Below, in pieces: positions 6,452-11,696 of a DNA stretch of 11,696 nucleotides; the first letter of the stretch is position 1; every line of letters starts with the position of its first letter. The position numbers and the translations under genes are program-made. The DNA comes from RGIG3528 sp045629005 (GTDB lineage: Bacteria; Bacillota; Clostridia; Lachnospirales; Lachnospiraceae). Under the pieces are notes generated by a model. It did no database searches. It worked only from the letters and a program-made list of their open reading frames with translations, and had not been told where the DNA came from. Location: positions 1 to 11,696 of the forward strand of contig JAZQQJ010000014.1 in assembly GCA_045629005.1 (NCBI GenBank), written 5' to 3'.

Positions 6452-6480
6452 AAAGGTGGCTGTGACCGGCCGCCTTTTTT
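6452..6480 (+). terminator. rho-independent terminator of the metal operon
   Basis: AAAGGTGGC (6452-6460) pairs with GCCGCCTTT (6469-6477), one pair being G.U, around an 8-nt loop and followed by T through 6480. Just upstream, AGTAAAC-ACAT-GTTTACT (6427-6444) forms another hairpin that includes the cadA stop codon. Confidence 0.85.
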
Positions 6481-6497
6481 GCTTCACTAAAAATGTC

Positions 6498-6525
6498 TTG
6501 ACAAATTATACTATTAGGATATAAT
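6498..6525 (+). promoter_or_regulatory. sigma-A promoter of perR-rbr
   Basis: TTGACA (6498-6503) and a perfect TATAAT (6520-6525) with a 16-bp spacer form a near-consensus promoter. The -10 box lies at the centre of the first operator palindrome. Confidence 0.85.
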
Positions 6526-6547
6526 CCTAATTAGGAATTATTACTAA
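6514..6547. promoter_or_regulatory. two abutting 7-3-7 PerR/Fur-like operators
   Basis: Box 1 is TTAGGAT-ATA-ATCCTAA (6514-6530), a perfect 7-3-7 inverted repeat. Box 2 is TTAGGAA-TTA-TTACTAA (6531-6547), 7-3-7 with one mismatch, starting at the very next base. The 7-x-7, AT-rich form fits Fur-family Per boxes. Together they cover the -10 and the expected start site, so the gene downstream is probably autoregulated. Confidence 0.8.
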
Positions 6548-6595
6548 TATGAAATGAATATATTTGCAGTGTTTTAGTATAACAAGAGGGCTGGT

Positions 6596-7006
6596 TTGAG
6601 AAGAAATACTGTTCAAAAAGAACTTGTACTCAGTGCGGTTCGGGCGCTTCACGGTCATGTTACTGCAGAAGACGTTTACAACTTCATAATCAAGGATCAT
6701 CCTTCTGTAGGAAGAGGAACGGTCTATCGAAATCTTAACATCCTTTCGGAAGAGGGAAATGTTAAAAAGGTTGAGATTCCTGAAGGACCGGACAGATATG
6801 ATTTTAATGTTAAGGATCACTATCATGTTCGGTGCATAAAATGCGGATGCGTAGAGGATGCTGACCTTTCAGAAATGCCTGATTTACTTAAGAAGGTTAA
6901 TAATTCCCATGGATTTGAGCTTCTTGGATTTGATATTCTGTTCACTGGTGTTTGCGAAAAATGCCGACAAGGCGCAGGCGAAAAGAGGGAGTCGGACGAC
7001 TGCTGA
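6596..7006 (+). CDS. perR: PerR-like Fur family peroxide-sensing repressor
   Basis: The 136-residue protein has an N-terminal winged helix (HVTAEDVY, then VGRGTVYRNLNIL) and a C-terminal metal-binding dimerisation domain. Structural zinc cysteines are CIKC (80, 83) and CEKC (120, 123). Residues matching the B. subtilis PerR regulatory site are His 21, Asp 69, His 75, His 77 (DHYH) and Asp 88. In PerR, Fe at this site drives histidine oxidation by H2O2 and loss of DNA binding. PerR is favoured over Fur or Zur by the adjacent rubrerythrin gene and the Asp at 88. The start is TTG 6596: AAGAGGG (6584-6590) precedes it at good spacing, the family N-terminus begins there, and there is no nearby ATG in frame. 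A rare TTG start would limit repressor dosage. Confidence 0.88.
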   Translation: MRRNTVQKELVLSAVRALHGHVTAEDVYNFIIKDHPSVGRGTVYRNLNILSEEGNVKKVEIPEGPDRYDFNVKDHYHVRCIKCGCVEDADLSEMPDLLKKVNNSHGFELLGFDILFTGVCEKCRQGAGEKRESDDC

Positions 7007-7111
7007 TTGTATGGTAAAATGCTGATTAATAGTGATCCCACTATGCTTGAAAATGATATTAATAGCGAATAATTCGCTGTTTTAAAATGAATTTTTTAAG
7101 GAGGAAGTTTT
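7007..7111 (+). promoter_or_regulatory. perR-rbr intergenic region with two dyads
   Basis: ATAGTG-ATCC-CACTAT (7029-7044) and AGCGAA-TAA-TTCGCT (7064-7078, extendable to 9 bp with one G.U pair) are inverted repeats. The second is followed by GTTTTAAAAT, a weak T-run, and may act as a partial terminator, an mRNA processing or stability element, or an operator. A possible TTGAAA (7047-7052) with AATAAT (7068-7073) has a poor 15-bp spacing, so a separate rbr promoter is uncertain. A strong AAGGAGG (7098-7104) serves rbr. Confidence 0.5.
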
Positions 7112-7699
7112 ATGGCAAAATATGTTTGTCCGGTATGTGGTTATGTTCATGAGGGAGACAGCGCTCCTGCAGAGTGTCCTGTATGCCACGTAAGCGGTGA
7201 AAAGTTTACAAAAGTTGAAGGCGAGATGAAGCTCGCAGCTGAGCATGAATATGGTATTTATGCAAAGACTGTTAAGAACAATGCTGCTATTTCGGAGGAA
7301 GACAAGAAGTACATCTTTGAGCAGTTAATGGCTAATTTTAAGGGCGAGTGTTCAGAAGTCGGCATGTACCTTTGCATGGCAAGAATAGCTCACAGAGAGG
7401 GCTATCCCGAAATCGGTCTTTATTGGGAAAAGGCTGCTTTCGAAGAGGCAGAGCATGCAGCTAAGTTTGCTGAGATTCTCGGTGAGGACCTTGAGCCTAA
7501 CATGAAGGCTACATCGAAGGATAACCTCAGATGGAGAGTTGAGTGCGAATTCGGCGCAACACAGGGCAAGTTCGACCTCGCTTCCTGCTGCAAGAAGAAT
7601 AATCTTGATGCACTTCATGATACAATTCATGAGATGGCTAAGGATGAAGCAAGACATGGCAAGGCTCTTAAGGGTATGCTTGACAGATACTTTAAATAA
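7112..7699 (+). CDS. rbr: reverse-domain rubrerythrin (NADH-peroxidase type)
   Basis: The 195-residue cytoplasmic protein has domains in reverse order: an N-terminal rubredoxin Fe-Cys4 site (Cys 6, 9, 22, 25 in CPVCG and CPVCH), then a ferritin-like four-helix domain. Likely diiron ligands are Glu 79, Glu 112 and His 115 (EAEH), Glu 144 or 146, and Glu 179 and His 182 (EARH). Reverse rubrerythrins of clostridia reduce H2O2, and O2 in some cases, with electrons from NADH through rubredoxin partners, and are strongly PerR-controlled. Here it lies 105 bp after perR in the same direction, so the two likely form a peroxide-response unit. The start is firm: AAGGAGG is 7 nt upstream, and the protein opens with MAKYVCPVCGY, as expected for the family. 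A strong terminator follows. Confidence 0.93.
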   Translation: MAKYVCPVCGYVHEGDSAPAECPVCHVSGEKFTKVEGEMKLAAEHEYGIYAKTVKNNAAISEEDKKYIFEQLMANFKGECSEVGMYLCMARIAHREGYPEIGLYWEKAAFEEAEHAAKFAEILGEDLEPNMKATSKDNLRWRVECEFGATQGKFDLASCCKKNNLDALHDTIHEMAKDEARHGKALKGMLDRYFK

Positions 7700-7726
7700 G
7701 AACTGCTGAATACTCTTTAGCTATAT

Positions 7727-7760
7727 ACACCGGACCGTTTTTAAGGCCCGGTGTTTTTTT
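7727..7760 (+). terminator. rho-independent terminator after rbr
   Basis: ACACCGGACC (7727-7736) pairs with GGCCCGGTGT (7745-7754) with one A/C mismatch around an 8-nt loop, followed by a run of seven T (7754-7760). It separates the peroxide unit from the Nudix-ABC unit. Confidence 0.9.
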
Positions 7761-7880
7761 GATTGAATATCATTTTTTTTCGGGCAGATGTTTGAAAGTG
7801 ATGATTCCGATGCTTAATTCTGCTCCTTCAAAATCCGATAATAACACTGAAGAATACTATTCAAGAAAAGAGATGATGAT

Positions 7881-8375
7881 ATGAGATTCACATATTGCCC
7901 TCATTGTGGCAATAAGCTTATAAAAAAGGAAATCGGAGATGAGGGAATGATTCCTTTCTGCGAGAGCTGCAATGTTCCGCTTTGGGATATGTTCACGACA
8001 AGCATTATAACTGCGGTTGTGAATGAATACGGTGAAATCGCCCTGCTCCGCCAGAACTACGTTTCAACAGCAAATTATGTGTGTGTGGCGGGAATTATGA
8101 AACTTGGTGAATCGGCCGAGGAAACTGTAGTTCGCGAGGTTAAGGAAGAAATAGGCCAGGACGTTGAAAGGCTGGAATTCATCAAAAGCTATCCTTATGA
8201 AAAGAAGGAGATGCTTATGCTCGGATACAAGGCAACAGTAAAAAAACACGATTTTAAAACGTCGGGAGAGGTTGATTCGGTGGAGTGGTTCAAGCTTGAA
8301 GACGCACCTTCGAAACTTCGTGAAGGCGGAATAGCATGGCAGCTTGTAAACGCCATAATCGAAAGGAGAGTATAA
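7881..8375 (+). CDS. zinc-ribbon Nudix hydrolase
   Basis: The 164-residue cytoplasmic protein has an N-terminal zinc ribbon (CPHC 6-9, CESC 27-30) and a Nudix domain. The Nudix box G-x5-E-x7-REV-x-EE-x-G runs from Gly 71 to Gly 92, with Glu 77, Arg 85, Glu 86, Glu 89 and Glu 90 present, so Mg-dependent cleavage of a nucleoside diphosphate linked to X is expected. The ribbon recalls NudC (NADH pyrophosphatase), but the NudC substrate motif SQPWPFPxS is absent and the protein is shorter, so the substrate is open. Start ATG 7881 follows GAAAAGAG at moderate spacing. Its TAA shares its last base with the ATG of the ABC gene (TAATG), and that gene's ribosome site GAAAGGAGAG (8361-8370) lies inside this one, so translation is coupled. 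The 120 bp upstream show only weak promoter-like boxes (TTGAAA 7792-7797, TTAATT 7814-7819). Confidence 0.87.
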   Translation: MRFTYCPHCGNKLIKKEIGDEGMIPFCESCNVPLWDMFTTSIITAVVNEYGEIALLRQNYVSTANYVCVAGIMKLGESAEETVVREVKEEIGQDVERLEFIKSYPYEKKEMLMLGYKATVKKHDFKTSGEVDSVEWFKLEDAPSKLREGGIAWQLVNAIIERRV

Positions 8376-10726
8376 TGGCAGGCGGACGTTATTCAATGGG
8401 ACCGAGAGGTTTCCTTACAGATGAAGAAAAGGCAAATATGCCAAAGGTTTCGAAGGATCTTATTAAAAGAATTCTGGCATATCTGAAGCCCTATACTTTA
8501 CAGTTTGTATTTGTTTTTATTGCAATTCTTTTATCTGCGGTAGTAGGACTTTTACCGTCGATTATCACAGGTAAAATCGTTGACCAGGCACTTGTCGGCG
8601 ACGATCTTGCACTTCTTATAAAGCTTCTTGTTATGGCGTTCTGTGCCCTGACTGCAAGCCAGATTATAGGAGTGCTTGAAAGCTATATTAATGCATGGAT
8701 TTCACAGCGCATCATTTTCGATATGAAGAACGAGATGTACGGACACCTTCAGGGAATGCCGCATTCCTTCTTCACAACCGAAAAGCAGGGCGACATCATT
8801 ACACGTATGAATACTGATATTAGTGGTGTCAGCTCTGTTATATCAGGTACTCTTTCCAGCATTGTAAGCAACATTGCTACTGTAGTTACAACGCTTGTTG
8901 CGTTATTTACGATGAGTGTGCCGCTTGCCTGTGTAGGCATTGCAATTATCCCGCTTCTCATTCTGCCCACAAAAAGTGCCGGCAAGACGAGATACAAACT
9001 CCTTTCGGAGTCACAGGCAAAGGATGATGAGCTGAATCAGATTATCAACGAAACGCTGTCCGTCAGCGGTTCCATGCTCGTAAAGCTCTTTACTCGTGAA
9101 AAAAAGGAATACGACAATTTCGTAAAGGTAAACGGTGAAACAACCCAGCTTGCGCTTAAAGAAAGAAGAAGCGGCAAGGTGTTTATGGTAGTTATGGGTA
9201 TGTTTTCACAGGTCGGACCTCTGCTCATTTACTTTGCGGGCGGTCTGATGATTATTAAAAAGTATGATACAGCCCTTACGGTAGGTACCATTACCGCTAC
9301 AGTTGCACTTATAAACAGACTTTACAGACCTGTTGAATCACTTCTGAACATTTCGGTTGATTTCACAAGGTCGCTTGCTCTGTTTACACGTATCTTTGAC
9401 TATCTTGACAGGAAGAGCACCATTGTTTCTCCTGAAAACGGACAGAAGCCTGATGTTACAAAGCAGAATATAAAATACGACCATGTTGTATTTTCTTATG
9501 ACGAAGGAAAGCCTCTGCTTACAGATGTTGATTTTGAGGTTCCCGGTGGAAAGATGTATGCCATTGTAGGCCCTTCCGGCTCAGGTAAATCCACGGTTGT
9601 TAACTTCATACCGAGACTTTACGACGTTCTTGGCGGTAAGGTCACAATTGCAGGTGTAGACGTCAGGGATTTCGATCTTACATATCTTCGTCAGTGTATC
9701 GGTGTTGTTACGCAGGAAACATACCTTTTTAACGGTACAATACTTGAAAACCTCCGTTATGCGAAAGAAGACGCTACGATGGAAGAAGTTGAAAAGGCCT
9801 GCAAAATCGCAAATATCCACGATTTCATCATGAATCAGCCAAAGGGATATGATACGGAGGTCGGCAACCGCGGTCTTAAGCTTTCCGGTGGTGAAAAACA
9901 GCGTATTTCACTTGCCAGAGTAATTCTTAAAGACCCTAAAATCCTCATTCTCGATGAGGCAACCTCAGCGCTTGATTCCATTTCCGAGAATTCCATTCAG
10001 GATGCACTTGAGAAGATGATGGAAGGACGTACAAGTCTTGTTATTGCACACAGACTTTCAACTATTCTTAAAGCAGACAAGATTCTTGTTGTTAAAGACG
10101 GTGTTATCGCCGAACAGGGTACTCACGATGAACTTCTTAAGCTTGGCGGCACATACCTTATGCTTTACGAAACACAGTTCCGTCAGGCAATCGACTATGA
10201 AAATGAGCATGGAAGCTCAAAGAACGGTGCAAATTCCATTGATATTCAGACCTTCGGAACTGATTTTGACGTCAGAAAGATTACCGAGGATGATATCGAT
10301 GATGTTTACAACCTTTGCAAGTCAAATACCCGCTACTATGAATACATAAAGTCGGTTCCGACAAAGGAAAGCCTTACTGAAGTTATTTCAGACCTTCCTG
10401 ATGGAGCGTGCGAAAAGGACAAGAACTTTGTGGGCTTCTATGATAAGGATAATAAGCTTGTAGCTGTGCTTGATTTGATTACGGGCTATCCTGAAAAGGA
10501 TGATGCGTTCATAGGCTGGTTTATGGTTGAGGCCGAGCGTCAGGGCAAGGGCATCGGCTCCGGCATTTTTGCCGATGTAAGAGCTGCTTTAAAGAGCAGT
10601 GGCTATGATTATATTGCACTCAGCTGTGTTAAGAATAATAAGGAAGCTTTGACGTTCTGGAAGAATCAGGGCTTTGTTGAAAAAGAGATTGGCGAAGAAT
10701 CGGTAAAACTGGAAAAGCAACTGTAA
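8375..10726 (+). CDS. ABC exporter half-transporter fused to GNAT acetyltransferase
   Basis: The 783-residue protein combines three parts in one frame. Residues about 25-330 form a six-helix exporter membrane domain (ABC type I). Residues about 365-605 form an NBD with Walker A GPSGSGKST (399-407), Q-loop VTQETYLF, signature LSGGEKQ (503-509), Walker B LILDEATSALD (Asp 527, Glu 528) and H-loop His 559. After a 25-residue hydrophilic linker, residues about 632-783 form a complete GNAT domain with the acetyl-CoA loop RQGKGIGSG (722-730) and the closing FWKNQGF. Half-transporters of this type usually end soon after the YETQF-like segment (about 600) and homodimerise; the GNAT extension is unusual and would put two acetyltransferases on the cytoplasmic face. 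No in-frame ATG, ribosome site or stop lies at the joint, so this looks like a true fusion. Export of a drug, lipid or peptide is possible; the substrate is unknown. Start ATG 8375 is preferred over ATG 8336, which lacks a site. Confidence 0.9.
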   Translation: MAGGRYSMGPRGFLTDEEKANMPKVSKDLIKRILAYLKPYTLQFVFVFIAILLSAVVGLLPSIITGKIVDQALVGDDLALLIKLLVMAFCALTASQIIGVLESYINAWISQRIIFDMKNEMYGHLQGMPHSFFTTEKQGDIITRMNTDISGVSSVISGTLSSIVSNIATVVTTLVALFTMSVPLACVGIAIIPLLILPTKSAGKTRYKLLSESQAKDDELNQIINETLSVSGSMLVKLFTREKKEYDNFVKVNGETTQLALKERRSGKVFMVVMGMFSQVGPLLIYFAGGLMIIKKYDTALTVGTITATVALINRLYRPVESLLNISVDFTRSLALFTRIFDYLDRKSTIVSPENGQKPDVTKQNIKYDHVVFSYDEGKPLLTDVDFEVPGGKMYAIVGPSGSGKSTVVNFIPRLYDVLGGKVTIAGVDVRDFDLTYLRQCIGVVTQETYLFNGTILENLRYAKEDATMEEVEKACKIANIHDFIMNQPKGYDTEVGNRGLKLSGGEKQRISLARVILKDPKILILDEATSALDSISENSIQDALEKMMEGRTSLVIAHRLSTILKADKILVVKDGVIAEQGTHDELLKLGGTYLMLYETQFRQAIDYENEHGSSKNGANSIDIQTFGTDFDVRKITEDDIDDVYNLCKSNTRYYEYIKSVPTKESLTEVISDLPDGACEKDKNFVGFYDKDNKLVAVLDLITGYPEKDDAFIGWFMVEAERQGKGIGSGIFADVRAALKSSGYDYIALSCVKNNKEALTFWKNQGFVEKEIGEESVKLEKQL

Positions 10727-10772
10727 AGGTTATTCCATTAATTAGGCGGACGTAATAATGTAGGAGATGTGA

Positions 10773-11588
10773 ATGGTTTTCCTTGAGGAACCTGCAAAAA
10801 GGCAGGTGACAAGCTGCAATTACATAACATCCGTAAACGGAATGCTGCATCCTGACAGAGTAATGGGAGAGCACGACTTTTTGTACATCCTTGACGGAGA
10901 CTGGGAAATATATGAGGATGATGTCCTGTATGAAATGCACAGCGATGATTTACTCATTCTGAAGGCAGGCTCACATCATTACGGAGTGAAACCCTGTAAT
11001 CCCGGAAATCGTCATATGTACTTTCACACGCCGCCCACGGAGGAGGAAAGAAAGAAGACTCCTTCCGGCAAAAAGGGACGTGAGATTAACAGTCTTATTC
11101 ACTGCGCCGGGATGCCGCAGGTACGCAGGTATTTTCAGGATATCATAGCGGTTTACTGGTCGGGAGCAGCCAATAAGGAAGAACAGATTTCGCTCCTTGT
11201 GAATCTTATAATAAGTATAATAAGCGGGATTGACGGCTCGGCATATGAGAGTATTGCGGAAGACACGCTTGTTGAAAAGATATGCAGAGAACTTCATGAA
11301 TCTCCGCAAACGATGTTTACGGCGAAAGATTTAGCGAAAGAGTATTTCATATGTGCCCGCACTTTGAATAACAGGTTCTTTAAATCATTCGGAAAAAGCT
11401 TTCATGATTACCAGATGGAAATGAAACTGGATATGATACAGCAGTATCTTCGCTGCCAGCCGGATGTTACATTAAAAGAAGCCGCTATGAACTTCGGGTT
11501 CTGCGACGAATTTCATTTGAGCCATGCCTTTAAAAAACAATTTGGAATGAGCCCGAGTGAATACAAAAACACAATAAATGTCCGATAG
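10773..11588 (+). CDS. AraC-family transcriptional regulator
   Basis: The 271-residue protein has an N-terminal cupin-like sensing domain (about 1-90; EHDFLYILDGDWEIYEDD, then DDLLILKAGSHHYG) and a C-terminal double helix-turn-helix (about 182-268). The first helix pair is FTAKDLAKEYFICARTLNNRF; the second ends in FGFCDEFHLSHAFKKQFGMSPSEYK, the classic AraC signature. Such proteins usually activate transport or catabolism genes in response to a small ligand, often a sugar. AGGAGA (10761-10766) at 6-nt spacing supports the ATG. It lies 46 bp after the ABC-GNAT gene with no terminator between, so it may be cotranscribed and could regulate that cluster; its targets may instead lie beyond the window. 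No signal peptide or membrane segment is seen. The ligand is not predictable. Confidence 0.9.
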   Translation: MVFLEEPAKRQVTSCNYITSVNGMLHPDRVMGEHDFLYILDGDWEIYEDDVLYEMHSDDLLILKAGSHHYGVKPCNPGNRHMYFHTPPTEEERKKTPSGKKGREINSLIHCAGMPQVRRYFQDIIAVYWSGAANKEEQISLLVNLIISIISGIDGSAYESIAEDTLVEKICRELHESPQTMFTAKDLAKEYFICARTLNNRFFKSFGKSFHDYQMEMKLDMIQQYLRCQPDVTLKEAAMNFGFCDEFHLSHAFKKQFGMSPSEYKNTINVR

Positions 11589-11617
11589 AGACACTAAATG
11601 CGGTGTCCACTAGGGAC
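11589..11617. repeat. small nested dyads after araC-family gene
   Basis: GACAC (11590-11594) pairs with GTGTC (11603-11607), and GTCC (11605-11608) with GGAC (11614-11617). The GTGTCC...GGGAC wording resembles dispersed GTGTC/GGGAC-type intergenic elements known in Firmicutes, cut off here by the low-complexity end. Identity as such an element is a guess. Confidence 0.3.
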
Positions 11618-11696
11618 GGGGGGGGGGGGGCAATTTTTTTTTCGGAAATGTTCCCCCCCCCCCCCCCCCCCCGGGGCACTCTTTTTTTCTCTTTTC
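11618..11696. other. homopolymer-rich tail, probable assembly or read-end artefact
   Basis: The tail holds 13 G (11618-11630), 9 T (11634-11642), 20 C (11653-11672), GGGG and further T-rich runs. Nothing else in the window looks like this. Such stacked homopolymers are typical of low-quality read ends merged at a contig terminus, and no biological feature is credited here. Confidence 0.8.

Noticed and set aside
8336..8374. Start of the ABC-GNAT protein at ATG 8336
   Set aside because: It would overlap the Nudix gene by 40 bases without a ribosome site; ATG 8375 has GAAAGGAGAG just upstream.
7881..8375. Calling the Nudix protein NudC (NADH pyrophosphatase)
   Set aside because: The zinc ribbon and Nudix box fit, but the SQPWPFPxS motif that marks NudC substrates is missing and the protein is short.
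1..11696. tRNA or rRNA genes, insertion sequences, integrases
   Set aside because: No cloverleaf-like, rRNA-like or transposase/integrase-like sequence was seen on either strand; gaps between genes are short and otherwise accounted for.

Overview
The window reads as a chromosomal stretch of an anaerobic, low-to-moderate GC Firmicute, most likely class Clostridia and plausibly Lachnospiraceae. The basis is AGGAGG-type ribosome binding sites, several probable TTG/ATG choices, a reverse-order clostridial rubrerythrin under a PerR-type regulator, a cytoplasmic GH43 glycosidase, and the style of the ABC exporter and GNAT domains. This is inference from protein flavour, not a database match. All nine convincing genes lie on the + strand. 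Both ends look like assembly limits: the left edge sits inside a tandem repeat and the right edge dissolves into homopolymer runs, so the window may be a whole short contig.

Layout. 1-258: a tandem array of 52-bp units, each able to form a 39-nt hairpin with sequence changes that preserve pairing. 259-633: a long untranslated stretch with dyads and a possible small upstream ORF. 634-2190: an ABC-F ATPase of the ribosome-acting type. 2199-2262: a duplicated 32-bp hairpin unit. 2297-3919: a GH43 glycoside hydrolase carrying a probable bacterial Ig-like insertion, closed by a strong terminator. 3983-6431: a metal-efflux operon, made of a promoter, a TGAA-N6-TTCA operator, a CadC-type ArsR repressor and a P1B-2 Zn/Cd/Pb ATPase, then a terminator. 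6498-7760: a peroxide-stress unit, made of a promoter overlaid by two abutting 7-3-7 operators, a PerR/Fur-family regulator and a reverse rubrerythrin, then a terminator. 7881-11588: a zinc-ribbon Nudix hydrolase, translationally coupled to an ABC exporter half-transporter that is fused in frame to a GNAT acetyltransferase, then an AraC-family regulator.

How the genes fit together. Most modules handle toxic insults: ribosome-targeting drugs (ABC-F, inferred), heavy metals (CadC/ATPase), peroxide (PerR/rubrerythrin), and possibly xenobiotic export with modification (ABC-GNAT beside a Nudix hydrolase). The metal and peroxide units are self-contained autoregulated transcription units with clear promoters, operators and terminators. 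The GH43 enzyme is the metabolic outlier.

Most worth a second look: the 52-bp hairpin array with strand-polarised G.U-compatible covariation, the ABC exporter-GNAT fusion, and the tandem PerR-like boxes covering the perR promoter.
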